A DNA stretch of 64,000 nucleotides from Anaerococcus lactolyticus ATCC 51172. Its GTDB lineage: Bacteria > Bacillota > Clostridia > Tissierellales > Peptoniphilaceae. Under the pieces are notes generated by a model that had not been told where the DNA came from, did no database searches, and was given only the letters and a program-made list of their open reading frames with translations. The translations under genes and the position numbers were made by a program. The stretch is from assembly GCF_000156575.1 (NCBI RefSeq), contig NZ_GG666044.1:31118-95117 (forward strand), read 5' to 3'. Below, piece by piece: positions 1 through 8,914 of this stretch (the first letter of the stretch is position 1; every line of letters starts with the position of its first letter).

Positions 1-1906
1 TATAGTATTGCCTGCTACTTAATTTGTAATAAATGAGATACAAAAGGGCAAACATTACAAATCCTATTATAAAGGAAGTTATCTTTATAGATTCATTTAC
101 GCATCCTAACATGACAAAGATTTTTGAAATCATCTTAAAGGCAAAGCCTACATGGATGCCTGCAACTATCAAAGGTAGGAAGAAAAATACCAGAACTTGC
201 TTGTCTATAGTTTTTTTGATTTTTCCTTCTCCAATTCCTAATTTCCTTAGACTTTGGTATTTATTTCTATCGGCAAAACCCTCTTGGATTTGCTTATAAT
301 AAATTATCAATCCTGTTGCAACCATAAAAATTAAGCCAAGAAAGATTCCTACGAAAAATATTGCACCGTATAGTTTGTAGCCTTCTAAGACACAATAATC
401 ATGAAAGCCTATGCCAAATTCATTTTGGACATCCTTAGTTTTCTCCCTAAAAATCGCCATATCCTCATCGTTCAAATCGAAATTATATACATGAACTATT
501 TTATTATCATCTATACTTAGGTTTTTATCCAATTTTTTAACTATTAGATAATAAAAATCAAACATGTAGGACAATAACGAATTCTTTCCAGAATTTTTAT
601 ATGGATAGTCTTTAATATCTGCCTTTTTCTTTAATTTTTTGCCGTTAAGTTCAAGGTCTGAAATATCAGCCAACTTAGGATTTTTATAAAGCAAAAACTC
701 CCCATCTTTTAAATCCAAAGCTTCTGGTATTGATCCATCATTGACTTCCACAAGTATTCCCATAGCCTTATCGTCAAGAGAGTTTGCATTGTCAAAGACA
801 TAAGATTCTTTGCTTGTATTAAAATTTTTGCCATCTTTTTCAAAGGCAAAGACCGCCTTGTAATCTTGAATATTTTTTGCCTCTAAATCATTTTCTTTGA
901 TAATTTTTTTAACCTGGTCTATTGAATATTCATCAACAGAAGCAAGGCCCACAGCTCTTGGATATTGCCTGTTTGCTACATCTTCAACACTCCTATAAAG
1001 AGCTATGGCTGATGATAATAAAATAATGGCAGCTGTAGACATGATTGTAATTGAAGCAAGGCCCTTGGCATTTGATCTTAATCTAAAAATTAGGCTTGAA
1101 ACTGAGATAAATTTTTCAGTCTTGTAATAAGATTTGGAAGCCTTCATCAATTTTAAAATCACTATTGAAAGTGATGAGAAAAGGAAGAATGTTCCTATCA
1201 TTACAAGGACAACTGCCAAGAAAAAGTAGCTAAGGGCCTTTAAAGGATTGTTTATAGTTTGGGCTAAGTAATATCCATACCCAAGCAGAATTAATGATAC
1301 AAACGCACTTAAAACCATACCCCTAGGCCTTTTAAAGGTCTTTTCTTCCTTAAATAAATCTAGGATTGATTTTCTTTTTATTTTTATAATCCTAGTCAAT
1401 AAAATTAGTAGGGAAATTCCTGCAAAAACCAAGAAGCTAATTATATAGGCATCTTTTGCAAAACTTAGGTAGAAATTTCCTTCCATTAGCATAAGCTTCA
1501 AAAAAATTGTTTCTAGCAATTTATATATAACTGTTGCAGAGATTATACCAATTAAATATCCCAAAGCTGATATTATCAAAGATTCTAAGGCCAAGATTTT
1601 TGATAGATGTTTTTTATCAAGGCCCAAAATCGCATAGAGGGATATTTCCTTTAGTCTTTTGTTTAAAAGATAGCCATCTGAATAGTATAAAAATATCAGA
1701 GAAAATATTCCCATAACATATTTAGCAATTTCAAGCACTAATCTAAGGCTGGTCATGCTATAAAACTGCCTTAAAGAATCTGCATTTATCAAAAGTAAAA
1801 TCGAAGAAAAGCTAAAAACCATAAAGGCATAAATCAAAATATATGGCAGATAGACTTCCTTATTTTTTCTAATCCCATCTAGGGCAAGGCGCTTAGTGAG
1901 TTTCAT
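1..1906 (-). CDS. BceB-type antimicrobial peptide ABC transporter permease (partial, C-terminus cut by window edge)
   Basis: Translating the minus strand from the ATG at 1906 gives 635 open codons that run off the window start, beginning MKLTKRLALDGIRKN. I count about ten hydrophobic segments: roughly seven in the first 330 residues, then a hydrophilic stretch of about 200 residues, then three more near the end. This is the layout of the BceB/FtsX-like permeases that detoxify bacitracin-like peptides and signal to a BceS kinase; the large extracellular domain is thought to bind the peptide. The family is usually about 650 aa, so only a few residues are missing. The start overlaps the end of the ATPase gene by 14 nt, so the two should be co-translated. 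The substrate cannot be read from the sequence. Confidence 0.85.
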   Translation of the reverse strand, partial: MKLTKRLALDGIRKNKEVYLPYILIYAFMVFSFSSILLLINADSLRQFYSMTSLRLVLEIAKYVMGIFSLIFLYYSDGYLLNKRLKEISLYAILGLDKKHLSKILALESLIISALGYLIGIISATVIYKLLETIFLKLMLMEGNFYLSFAKDAYIISFLVFAGISLLILLTRIIKIKRKSILDLFKEEKTFKRPRGMVLSAFVSLILLGYGYYLAQTINNPLKALSYFFLAVVLVMIGTFFLFSSLSIVILKLMKASKSYYKTEKFISVSSLIFRLRSNAKGLASITIMSTAAIILLSSAIALYRSVEDVANRQYPRAVGLASVDEYSIDQVKKIIKENDLEAKNIQDYKAVFAFEKDGKNFNTSKESYVFDNANSLDDKAMGILVEVNDGSIPEALDLKDGEFLLYKNPKLADISDLELNGKKLKKKADIKDYPYKNSGKNSLLSYMFDFYYLIVKKLDKNLSIDDNKIVHVYNFDLNDEDMAIFREKTKDVQNEFGIGFHDYCVLEGYKLYGAIFFVGIFLGLIFMVATGLIIYYKQIQEGFADRNKYQSLRKLGIGEGKIKKTIDKQVLVFFFLPLIVAGIHVGFAFKMISKIFVMLGCVNESIKITSFIIGFVMFALLYLIYYKLSSRQYY

Positions 1907-2651
1907 TCTTTGCCGCCCTTAAAAAGTTTAGTGAGTCTGAAATTCTTTTATAAAACTGATCTCTGCTGTCATCTGCCTTATAAATTTCATTGAAAATCTT
2001 GCCATCTCTGATAAAAAGGACTCTTTTAGCAAAAGAAGCTGCAATATTTGAGTGGGTCACCATAAGAATTGTGTTTTTCTCGGCGTTTATTTTTTCAAAA
2101 TACTTTAGCAAATCTTCGCTAGATGAGGAATCGAGTTGGCCTGTAGGTTCATCTGCTAATATTATTTTTGGCCTTATAATTAAGGCCCTCGCTACAGCCA
2201 CTCTTTGCTTTTGGCCACCAGATATTTCTGCCGGATACTTATTTAAGAGTTCAGCAATTCCAAGCTTATTAACAATAGGCATAAGCTTATCTTCAAAATC
2301 TTCTGGATTTTCTTCTCTTAAAACAAGGGGCAAAAGAATATTTTCCCTCACATCAAAATTATCCAAAAGATTAAAATCTTGGAAAATATAGCCAAAATTA
2401 TCCCTCCTAAAATCTGACTTTTCCTTATCAGATAAGGATAGGATTTCCTTGTCATCAAGTAAAATTTGTCCGCTAGTTTCCTTATCAATAAGGGAAATGA
2501 TATTCAAAAGTGTAGTCTTTCCTGATCCAGACTCGCCCATGATGGCTAGGAAATCTCCGTTTTGAACTTTCAAATTCACATCCTTTAGGGCAGTCACAGC
2601 ATTTGCTGTATTTTCCTTATAAATTTTTCTTAAGTTTTTTATTTCTAACAT
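1893..2651 (-). CDS. BceA-type ABC transporter ATP-binding protein
   Basis: This is the 252-aa ATPase of a BceAB-type exporter. Visible motifs are Walker A GESGSGKT (residues 39-46), signature ISGGQKQRV (about 148) and Walker B ILADEPTGQLDS (about 170). It belongs to the MacB/LolD/BceA-like group of short ABC ATPases that pair with an FtsX-type permease, which follows immediately. I chose the ATG at 2651 rather than the in-frame ATG at 2666 because AGAGGTG sits 5 nt before 2651 and the family begins MLEIKNL. A terminator-like hairpin separates it from the kinase gene upstream, and a TATAAT at 2673-2678 may give it its own promoter, as is common for bceAB genes under BceR control. Confidence 0.92.
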   Translation of the reverse strand: MLEIKNLRKIYKENTANAVTALKDVNLKVQNGDFLAIMGESGSGKTTLLNIISLIDKETSGQILLDDKEILSLSDKEKSDFRRDNFGYIFQDFNLLDNFDVRENILLPLVLREENPEDFEDKLMPIVNKLGIAELLNKYPAEISGGQKQRVAVARALIIRPKIILADEPTGQLDSSSSEDLLKYFEKINAEKNTILMVTHSNIAASFAKRVLFIRDGKIFNEIYKADDSRDQFYKRISDSLNFLRAAKNETH

Positions 2652-2672
2652 ATTTTCACCTCTCATAATATA

Positions 2673-2678
2673 ATTATA
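2673..2678 (-). promoter_or_regulatory. Probable -10 box for the bceAB-like genes
   Basis: TATAAT on the minus strand lies 21 nt before the chosen bceA start, downstream of the hairpin. No good -35 box is visible, which is usual for promoters activated by a BceR-type regulator. The activation is inferred. Confidence 0.4.
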
Positions 2679-2687
2679 AAGGCTTTA

Positions 2688-2725
2688 TAAAAATAAGTCC
2701 CTTTGCCTAGCTTACAAAGAGACTT
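2688..2725 (-). terminator. Hairpin between the bceS-like and bceA-like genes
   Basis: The minus strand has two 11-nt arms (2715-2725 and 2695-2705, one G-U pair) around a 9-nt loop, followed by a short T-rich tract. It begins 7 nt after the kinase stop codon. It probably ends or attenuates the bceRS transcript, so that bceAB needs its own promoter. Confidence 0.6.
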
Positions 2726-2731
2726 CTTTTC

Positions 2732-3673
2732 TTACAATTTTGTAAGTTTTGGGAAAGATATCATGATTTTTGTAAATTTCCCCTCTTCTGATTCGATTTT
2801 TATATCCAAATTTAAATCCTTACCTATAGATTTTACAAGATAAAGGCCAAGGCCAGTTGAAGAACCAAGTTTCCTGCCATTTTCACCTGTATAACCCATT
2901 TCAAAAATCCTAGGTAAGTCGCTGGTCTTAATTCCAATCCCATTATCCTCTATAATGAGGAAATTTTTCTCAAAATATACTTTTATCTTGCCAGCTTCTG
3001 GAGTGTATTTCAAAGCATTGTTTAAAAGCTGACCAATAATAAAACCTAGCCATTTTTCATCACTCACAGTCATAAATCCAAGGTCGCCCACACCCAAGCT
3101 AATTTTTTTGGAAATAAAATCGTAAGACTTTTCCCTAATAATTTCTTTAACTATAGGCTCAATTCTTACTTCCTTAAATATATAGTCATTGGTTTTTGAA
3201 TTGTATCTTATAAAGCCAAGGAGAATGTTTAAATAATCTTCAATTCTCTTGTTATTTTTCTTAAGTAGGTCAAGGTCTGGCTGATTATCAGCTAAAATCA
3301 GCTTGTTTTCAGCAATAGGAGTTTTTATTTCATGAATCCATAGGCCATAAAAATCCCTAAGGTCGCCTTCAATTTCATTATAGGCAAGTAATAGGTCTTT
3401 GTATTTTTTATTGATATTCTCTAATTCATCTAAGATTATCTTTTCCCTCTGGCTTGGATTTTTTGAAATTTCTACAAAGGTTGACTCAGTTTGGTTAAAA
3501 TACTTATAGAGAAAATAGGCTAAAAAAATAAAAAAGCTTATCAAAAAACCATAAATTATTGGGAATTTTTCTAGGTTGAAACTTATGAAAACCAACAAAT
3601 AAGTAAGGCTAATAATAAAAAAGAAAATAAAAGATACCTTATTTTCCTTCAAAAAATTTTTAAGCTTCAACAT
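2732..3673 (-). CDS. BceS-type intramembrane-sensing histidine kinase
   Basis: The protein is 313 aa with two closely spaced membrane segments (about 13-30 and 37-57), almost no external loop, then the phospho-acceptor motif WIHEIKTPI with His114 and a C-terminal HATPase domain (NNALKYTP, DNGIGI, GLGLYLV). This short input region is the hallmark of intramembrane-sensing kinases such as BceS, which detect peptide antibiotics through the BceAB transporter encoded just downstream. The start overlaps the end of the response regulator gene by 14 nt, so regulator and kinase are one transcript. Confidence 0.92.
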   Translation of the reverse strand: MLKLKNFLKENKVSFIFFFIISLTYLLVFISFNLEKFPIIYGFLISFFIFLAYFLYKYFNQTESTFVEISKNPSQREKIILDELENINKKYKDLLLAYNEIEGDLRDFYGLWIHEIKTPIAENKLILADNQPDLDLLKKNNKRIEDYLNILLGFIRYNSKTNDYIFKEVRIEPIVKEIIREKSYDFISKKISLGVGDLGFMTVSDEKWLGFIIGQLLNNALKYTPEAGKIKVYFEKNFLIIEDNGIGIKTSDLPRIFEMGYTGENGRKLGSSTGLGLYLVKSIGKDLNLDIKIESEEGKFTKIMISFPKLTKL

Positions 3674-4334
3674 AATAACCGTATCCCTGCTTGGTTTTTA
3701 TAAAATCTCCTATCCCAAGCCCTGCTAAAGACTTTCTTAGCCTAGAAATATTAACTGTTAGGGTATTATCGTCGATGTAAATATCTGTGGACCAGAGACT
3801 TGTCATTAGCTTTTCTCTAGAAACAACATTTCCCTTATTTACCATAAGAGTCTCCAAAATTTTAAATTCATTTTTAGAAAGGTCTAGACTGTTTTCTCCA
3901 ACGCTAACGGTCATGGACTTTAAATCTAGGATAAGGCCCCTAATTTCAAGTCTTGACAGATTTTCCTTATAATCATAGGCCCTTCTTAAAATCGCCTTTA
4001 TTTTGGCAAGTAGAAGGTCTATTTCAAAGGGTTTACTCACAAAGTCATCAGCTCCCATTTCCATGGCCATGATTTTATTCATGGTATCTTCCTTTGAGGA
4101 TAAAAATATTATTGGCACATTTGAGATATCACGAATTTTTCTTGTCCAAAAATACCCATCATAAAAAGGTAGACCAATATCCATGACTACAAGGTCCGGC
4201 TTTTCACCTTTAAAGGTGTCAAAAACCCTCTCAAAATCTTCTGCAAGAATAACTTCAAATCCCCATTTCTCAAGTTCATTTTTTAATTTTTCTGAAATTA
4301 TCTGGCTATCGTCAACCACAAATATCTTAAACAT
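3660..4334 (-). CDS. BceR-type OmpR-family response regulator
   Basis: This 224-aa protein has an N-terminal receiver domain with phospho-acceptor Asp52 (VVMDIGLPFYDG), acidic residues DD at 8-9 and a KP motif, then an OmpR-type winged helix (KNEFKILETL, DIYIDDNTLTVNISRLRKSL, GYGYYVEA). The SLWSTDIYIDDNTLTVNI stretch is typical of BceR/VraR-like regulators of peptide detoxification pumps. The in-frame ATG at 4373 is rejected: the ATG at 4334 has GGAG 6 nt upstream and the canonical start MFKIFVVDD. It most likely activates the bceAB-like genes at 1-2651 when BceS is triggered by flux through the pump. Confidence 0.93.
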   Translation of the reverse strand: MFKIFVVDDSQIISEKLKNELEKWGFEVILAEDFERVFDTFKGEKPDLVVMDIGLPFYDGYFWTRKIRDISNVPIIFLSSKEDTMNKIMAMEMGADDFVSKPFEIDLLLAKIKAILRRAYDYKENLSRLEIRGLILDLKSMTVSVGENSLDLSKNEFKILETLMVNKGNVVSREKLMTSLWSTDIYIDDNTLTVNISRLRKSLAGLGIGDFIKTKQGYGYYVEA

Positions 4335-4350
4335 AAAATCTCCTAAAATT

Positions 4351-4356
4351 ATTATA
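4351..4356 (-). promoter_or_regulatory. Extended -10 promoter for the bceRS-like genes
   Basis: The minus strand reads TGTTATAAT, an extended -10 box, 16 nt before the bceR-like ATG at 4334 and just after the terminator of the upstream ABC exporter operon. No strong -35 box is visible. Confidence 0.55.
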
Positions 4357-4360
4357 ACAC

Positions 4361-4392
4361 AAAAACCTCCCATTCCTAATTTGGATGAGAGG
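4361..4392 (-). terminator. Terminator of the MarR-ABC exporter operon
   Basis: An imperfect hairpin (arms about 4383-4392 and 4366-4376) lies 8 nt after the stop of the exporter gene and is followed by five T on the minus strand. Confidence 0.6.
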
Positions 4393-4399
4393 CTGTGAG

Positions 4400-6268
4400 T
4401 TAATCAAGTTCCAACTTACCGGTATATAATTGCCAGTAGGTTCCCTTTTCTTTTATTAATTTGTCATGGTTTCCTCGTTCTATTATCCTTCCGTCTTCCA
4501 TTACCATAATTACGTCAGAATTTTGGATGGTTGAAAGCCTGTGGGCTATAACTATCGAAGTTGAACCTGTCATTAGCTTATCCATTGCTTCTGTGACATC
4601 TTTTTCTGTGGCCGTATCAATAGATGAGGTCGCCTCATCAAGTATAAGCATCGGAGGCTCTGCGATAGCTGCCCTTGAGATTGAGATTAGCTGGTTTTGA
4701 CCGTCTGATAGGCTGGATCCGTCACCTTTTATTTCGGTGTCATATTTTTCTGGAAGCCTTTTTATAAAGGAGTCTGCACCAGATAGTCTCGCCGCAGCCT
4801 TGACTTCTTCATCGCTTGCCCTTAGCCTACCATACTTGATATTGCCCTCAATGGTGTCTGTAAAGAGGTTTACTTCTTGGAGGACCATACCAAAGGCACG
4901 TCTTAGGGAATCTTTTTTGATATCCCTAATATCAATACCGTCTACCATAATTGATCCATTATCAATTTCATAAAACCTAGTGATGACATTGGTAATAGTT
5001 GTCTTTCCCGCTCCGGTTGAGCCGACAAAGGCAATCTTTTCTCCTGGTTCTGCATAAAATGAAATATCCTTAAGAATTTGATTTTTGCCGTCATAGGAAA
5101 AGTCAACGTGCTTAAACTCCAGTCTGCCTTCGAGCATCTTGTAGTGTTTTCTATCGCCATCATCCCACATCCAGGCGTAGCTACCTGTTAGGTCATTACA
5201 CTCTGTCACAGAGCCGTCGGCATTTTCCACAGCGTGGACAAGTTCGATAAAACCTGTATCTTTCTCTATTGGCATATCAATTATTTCAAAAATCCTATCA
5301 GCCCCTGCCATAGCTTGGAAAACTGCGTTGGCCTGTTGGCTAACATTCACAATAGGATTTTGAATTTGCCTTATATTTGATAAAAAGGCTGCCAAAACTC
5401 CGACAGTCATATCTCCATTGATAGTGATATAGACCCCGTAAACGGTAATAGCAGCATAAAGAATATTTACCATATTTAGCAAAAATGGCATCATCCTACC
5501 AGCATAGGTATTGGCACGGGTAAAAGCAATCCTTACTTCCTCAGTCTTATTTCTAAAAGTGTCGAGGATTTTTTCTTCTCTTGAAAAAACTTTTACAACT
5601 TTTTGTCCAGATAGGGTTTCTTCAGAAAATCCTTGAAGGCTTGATATATGCCCCTGGCCTTCTCTAAAGGAGGTCGAAGACTTATAGATAATCCTTGATA
5701 AAATTGGAATTAAGATTGTAAGGCCAATGAGCATTGTAAAGGTCAGGTTAAAACTTAATTTAAACATGACAAGAATTGTACCCACAAGCATAATTGCTGC
5801 CCTAACTATGGTTGGAACAGTATTTGCCAAGGCCTGACTAAGAACGTCAGTATCATTTGTAAACCTTGACATAATCTCACCGTGCTTGTTGGTATCAAAA
5901 AATCCTATTGGCATCTTTTGGACTTTGTCAAAAAGTTCAATCCTGATATTTCTAATTGATCTTTCTCCAACCCTGACCATGAGCCTTGAATATATAAAGG
6001 AAGTAAGGGCGGAAACGGCGTAGATAGCTCCCATTTGAAGCGATGCTCTTTTAAGGCCAGCCACGTCTGATTTTAAGATATAAGAATCAATAATTGGCTG
6101 GAGCATATTTACTCCCCAAATCTGGGTGAGAGCTGATACTATTACGCAAACTACAATCAAAATCATCTGCCACCTATAAGCAAAAAGATAGGATAAAAGC
6201 CTTCCTATAGACGAAAATGAAACTTTTCTCCTATAGGATTTGTCATTCATCTTGTAATCATTAGTCAT
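4400..6268 (-). CDS. ABC exporter half-transporter with canonical ATP site (heterodimer subunit 2)
   Basis: The protein is 622 aa: six membrane helices in about the first 330 residues, then an ATPase domain with Walker A GSTGAGKTT, signature LSDGQNQL, Walker B LILDEATSSID and the H-loop AHRLSTI. A charged insert of about 45 residues lies between membrane and ATPase domains. It pairs with the preceding gene; the ATG at 6268 overlaps the upstream stop by 8 nt (ATGACTAA) and is preceded by GGAGGTGGAGATA. The earlier in-frame ATG at 6349 lies deep inside the upstream gene and is rejected. With its partner it forms a heterodimeric multidrug exporter of the LmrCD/BmrCD type. This subunit carries the intact catalytic Glu; the partner does not. 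Confidence 0.93.
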   Translation of the reverse strand: MTNDYKMNDKSYRRKVSFSSIGRLLSYLFAYRWQMILIVVCVIVSALTQIWGVNMLQPIIDSYILKSDVAGLKRASLQMGAIYAVSALTSFIYSRLMVRVGERSIRNIRIELFDKVQKMPIGFFDTNKHGEIMSRFTNDTDVLSQALANTVPTIVRAAIMLVGTILVMFKLSFNLTFTMLIGLTILIPILSRIIYKSSTSFREGQGHISSLQGFSEETLSGQKVVKVFSREEKILDTFRNKTEEVRIAFTRANTYAGRMMPFLLNMVNILYAAITVYGVYITINGDMTVGVLAAFLSNIRQIQNPIVNVSQQANAVFQAMAGADRIFEIIDMPIEKDTGFIELVHAVENADGSVTECNDLTGSYAWMWDDGDRKHYKMLEGRLEFKHVDFSYDGKNQILKDISFYAEPGEKIAFVGSTGAGKTTITNVITRFYEIDNGSIMVDGIDIRDIKKDSLRRAFGMVLQEVNLFTDTIEGNIKYGRLRASDEEVKAAARLSGADSFIKRLPEKYDTEIKGDGSSLSDGQNQLISISRAAIAEPPMLILDEATSSIDTATEKDVTEAMDKLMTGSTSIVIAHRLSTIQNSDVIMVMEDGRIIERGNHDKLIKEKGTYWQLYTGKLELD

Positions 6269-8024
6269 TATCTCCACCTCCTTGCTCTTGGATATCGACA
6301 GTCTCCCTGTAAACTCTGTTGGTCGCATAAAGCTCGTCGTGAGAACCAACTGCTTCGATTTTTCCTTCGTTCATAACTATAATCCTGTCTACATACTTGA
6401 ATGAAGACACCCTCTGGGAAATAATTATTTTTGTCAAATCCTTGTTATACTTGTTAATTCCATCGATGATTGCTGTTTCGGTCTTAGTATCAACTGCTGA
6501 AGTGGAATTGTCCATAATTAGGATTTTTGGTTTTTTAAGAAGGGCACGGGCAATGGTTAGCCTTTGTTTTTGGCCACCAGACACACCTGTTCCACCTTGA
6601 CCAAGGACTGATTCATAGCCATCGTGGCGATTTCTTACAAAGTCATCGGCCTGAGAAATCTTGGCTGCAAGCTCTATTTCTTCCATAGCCGCCTCATCAT
6701 CACCCCACCTGAGGTTATCGGCGATAGAGCCTGAAAAGAGGGTGTTTTTTTGAAGGACAATCGCCACATCATCACGCAAAGTTTTAAGGTCATAGGTCTC
6801 CACCGGATGACCTCCCACTTTAAGTGCCCCTTTGCTTATATCATAAAGCCTTGGTATCAGCTGGACTAGGGTTGATTTCGATGATCCTGTAGGCCCCAAA
6901 ATCCCAATAGCCTCCCCACTTTTGATGTGGAGATTTATATTTTCAAGCTGGTAGGAAGCCGAATCTTCTTCATACTTAAAGGAAACATTGTCAAAATCAA
7001 TTGATCCATCTTCTAATTTAAGACCTTCAATTTTTTCATCATTATCCATTGAAGGCACTCTACTAATCACTTCCACAACCCTTGTAATACCAGGGGAAGC
7101 TGACATGAACATAGTAAGAACCATGCTCATTCCGATAAAGGCACCTAAAAGCATTGTTGCATACATATTAAAGGCAACAAGGTCGCCTACTTGTAGTCTT
7201 CCTTCGATGATTTCAATCCCACCAAAATAGGTAATGCCCACAAAAGTAGCAAACAAAACTACATTGGCAAGGGGAAAGACAAGAGACATTGGCCCTTGAG
7301 ATCCGTCTGCGTATTCAAACATCTTTTCGTTTTGGATGCCAAACTTATCAAGCTCATATCTCTTCCTAAAAAATGCCTTGATCACACGCATATTTTTAAG
7401 ATTTTCCTCTACAACTAGGTTAAGCTTGTCATATTGAAACCTCGCCTTCCTAAATTTAGGAATAGCATAGGTAGTAAGACCCATCAGAAGGGCAAACAAA
7501 ACTGGAACTGCCACTAAAAATATAAGTGACAATTTTAGGCTAGACTTAAGAGCCAAAACAAAGGCCACTATAGCCATTGCTACAGTCTTAATTACAAACC
7601 TGGTTGAAACAAACATTGAAAAAGTCAGCTGCTGAGTGTCAGACGACAACCTTGTCAAAAGCGAAGGCACCCCAAAATAATCCAAGTCCTCAAAAGAAAA
7701 TCTCTGAATATTTTCAAACTGGGCAAGCCTTGCATTATGACCCATACCAGACGAGGCAATACCAGCATTCTTAGTTGCCTGCATACCACAAAACATAGTA
7801 ATTAAAGATAAAACAACCATCAAAAGTCCATACTTGATTGCAAGTCCCAAATCTTGACCCTTGACAGCTTCATTAAGGGTCATGCCCATAATAGCTGGAA
7901 TAGCAAGCTCTAAGATGGTTTCAAGGCTGGTATAAATCCTTGAAATATTTCGATTTTTCTTAAATTCTCCCAAATACCTCTTGATATAGGTAAAGGACTT
8001 GTAAAATTCTTTTATACTTTCCAT
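6261..8024 (-). CDS. ABC exporter half-transporter with degenerate ATP site (heterodimer subunit 1)
   Basis: A 587-aa fused membrane-ATPase half-transporter: six helices in the first 310 residues, then Walker A GPTGSSKST, signature VSGGQKQRL and Walker B ILIMDNSTSAVD. The catalytic Glu after the Walker B Asp is replaced by Asn (DN instead of DE). Such degeneration in one subunit is characteristic of heterodimeric exporters, where one of the two ATP sites does not hydrolyse. The gene overlaps the marR-like gene upstream by 13 nt and the second subunit downstream by 8 nt, so the three form one operon. The substrate is unknown; drug or lipid export under MarR control is the usual role. Confidence 0.93.
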   Translation of the reverse strand: MESIKEFYKSFTYIKRYLGEFKKNRNISRIYTSLETILELAIPAIMGMTLNEAVKGQDLGLAIKYGLLMVVLSLITMFCGMQATKNAGIASSGMGHNARLAQFENIQRFSFEDLDYFGVPSLLTRLSSDTQQLTFSMFVSTRFVIKTVAMAIVAFVLALKSSLKLSLIFLVAVPVLFALLMGLTTYAIPKFRKARFQYDKLNLVVEENLKNMRVIKAFFRKRYELDKFGIQNEKMFEYADGSQGPMSLVFPLANVVLFATFVGITYFGGIEIIEGRLQVGDLVAFNMYATMLLGAFIGMSMVLTMFMSASPGITRVVEVISRVPSMDNDEKIEGLKLEDGSIDFDNVSFKYEEDSASYQLENINLHIKSGEAIGILGPTGSSKSTLVQLIPRLYDISKGALKVGGHPVETYDLKTLRDDVAIVLQKNTLFSGSIADNLRWGDDEAAMEEIELAAKISQADDFVRNRHDGYESVLGQGGTGVSGGQKQRLTIARALLKKPKILIMDNSTSAVDTKTETAIIDGINKYNKDLTKIIISQRVSSFKYVDRIIVMNEGKIEAVGSHDELYATNRVYRETVDIQEQGGGDND

Positions 8025-8458
8025 TCATCCTCCTTCTCAAAATCTTCCTTGATTGAATCAATCAAAATCTTAAGAGCATCGCTTATCTCCTTCACCTTTT
8101 CATCGCCCAATCTCTCGTACATTTTTTTATTGGCTTCAATAATCGGCCTTAACTTTTCATCCCTATTTTTCTTGCCCTTAGTAGTCAACCTCAAAATCCT
8201 AATCCTCTTGTCACTTTCATCTTGGATTAGCTCAATAAGACCATCATCTTCAAGGGCCTTGATTACATTGTTGATAGTCTGTTTAGGAGCCCTAAGTTTT
8301 TCTGAGATACTTTTTTGGGTTGGATTTTCCAAAAGACCAATGTGGATTAAGATAATAGTCTCCAAGTCATTTAGACCATAAAACTTTGCCCTCTCCCTAC
8401 TCATACCACTGGCACACCTTAGCAAAGAAAAAATAGAGAATATTGGATCATAATTCAT
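8012..8458 (-). CDS. MarR-family transcriptional regulator
   Basis: A 148-aa winged-helix protein of MarR size. The reading helix region (NPTQKSISEKLRAPKQTINNVIKALEDDGLI, given here as separate helices around residues 46-76) is followed by the wing RIRILRLTTKGK. The ATG at 8458 is preferred over one at 8488 because GAGG lies 6 nt before it and the longer form would begin inside the palindromic operator. It heads an operon with two ABC exporter subunits and probably represses it until a drug-like ligand binds. Confidence 0.9.
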   Translation of the reverse strand: MNYDPIFSIFSLLRCASGMSRERAKFYGLNDLETIILIHIGLLENPTQKSISEKLRAPKQTINNVIKALEDDGLIELIQDESDKRIRILRLTTKGKKNRDEKLRPIIEANKKMYERLGDEKVKEISDALKILIDSIKEDFEKEDEWKV

Positions 8459-8483
8459 AAACCCTCTTTCTCTAAAATAAATA

Positions 8484-8538
8484 AACAAATATTTGTTAAC
8501 TCTTATAAGTATTATAGTACTATTTAGGACTATGTCAA
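8484..8538 (-). promoter_or_regulatory. marR-ABC promoter with palindromic operator
   Basis: On the minus strand a perfect -35 TTGACA (8538-8533) is followed after 16 nt by a perfect -10 TATAAT (8516-8511). Just downstream lies the perfect 14-bp palindrome AACAAATATTTGTT (8484-8497), placed to block transcription. This is the expected arrangement for MarR autoregulation; binding itself is inferred. Confidence 0.75.
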
Positions 8539-8560
8539 GAAAATTTCATTACATCTCCGT

Positions 8561-8799
8561 CCCGAACGACGACGAAGTCGGAGGAGGGACCTTATAAAAA
8601 AGGACCTCTCATTCATGGGATATTTATTTTTCATCCATCTTCTCAAGTCATTCCGAACACAGTGAGGAACCTCACGAAGATAGGACCCCTCATTCATGGG
8701 ATATTTATTTTTCGTCAATCATCTCCAGTCATTCCGAACGGAGTGAGGAATCTCACAAAGACAGGACCCCTCTTCATAAGATGTCTCGCATGCGCTCGA
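8561..8799. repeat. Array of about 80-nt short interspersed repeats, block A
   Basis: Three degenerate units of about 80 nt follow each other. The core reads CATTCCGAACGGAGTGAGGA in one copy (about 8729-8748) and close variants in the others, each followed by a GGACC(T/C)CTCATTCAT(G/A)GGATATTTATTTTTC-like stretch. Translated on the plus strand the units give the NGVRNL-type peptide often seen in bacterial intergenic repeats. A related block lies at 15915-16051 behind the second giant gene. No coding gene is present here. Confidence 0.75.
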
Positions 8800-8914
8800 C
8801 ATGGCGGTGGGCTTGTTATGTTTACGAGGTTTCCATTTCCAAATTTTCGACAAAAAAAGACCGCAAGCTCTTGCTTACGATCTTTTGATTTTATTCTTCG
8901 TCCTTATTCTTTTT
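8800..8914. repeat. 115-nt block identical to 16052-16166 (copy A)
   Basis: Every base from 8800 to 8914 matches 16052-16166. The block covers the final codons, stop and terminator of the giant gene plus about 50 nt beyond. Similarity continues into the coding region with scattered differences. It points to recent duplication or gene conversion between the two giant genes. Confidence 0.9.
8852..8884 (-). terminator. Rho-independent terminator of giant wall protein 1
   Basis: An 11-bp stem (8857-8867 with 8874-8884, two G-U pairs) and a 6-nt loop are followed by seven T on the minus strand, 6 nt after the stop codon at 8891. Confidence 0.9.

Noticed and set aside
33..299. Plus-strand frames at the window start
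   Set aside because: They lie opposite the BceB-type permease, which stays open for 635 codons in the other direction.
4335..4373. Longer N-terminus of the BceR-type regulator (also longer forms at 2652-2666, 6269-6349, 8459-8488, 45120-45170, 50887-50916, 55766-55825 and 63045-63077)
   Set aside because: In each case the downstream start has the better ribosome binding site or overlap coupling, or fits the family N-terminus, and several longer forms start inside operators, hairpins or neighbouring genes.
8561..8799. CRISPR array
   Set aside because: Units are about 80 nt, imperfect and directly adjoining, with no unique spacers of constant length and no cas genes nearby.
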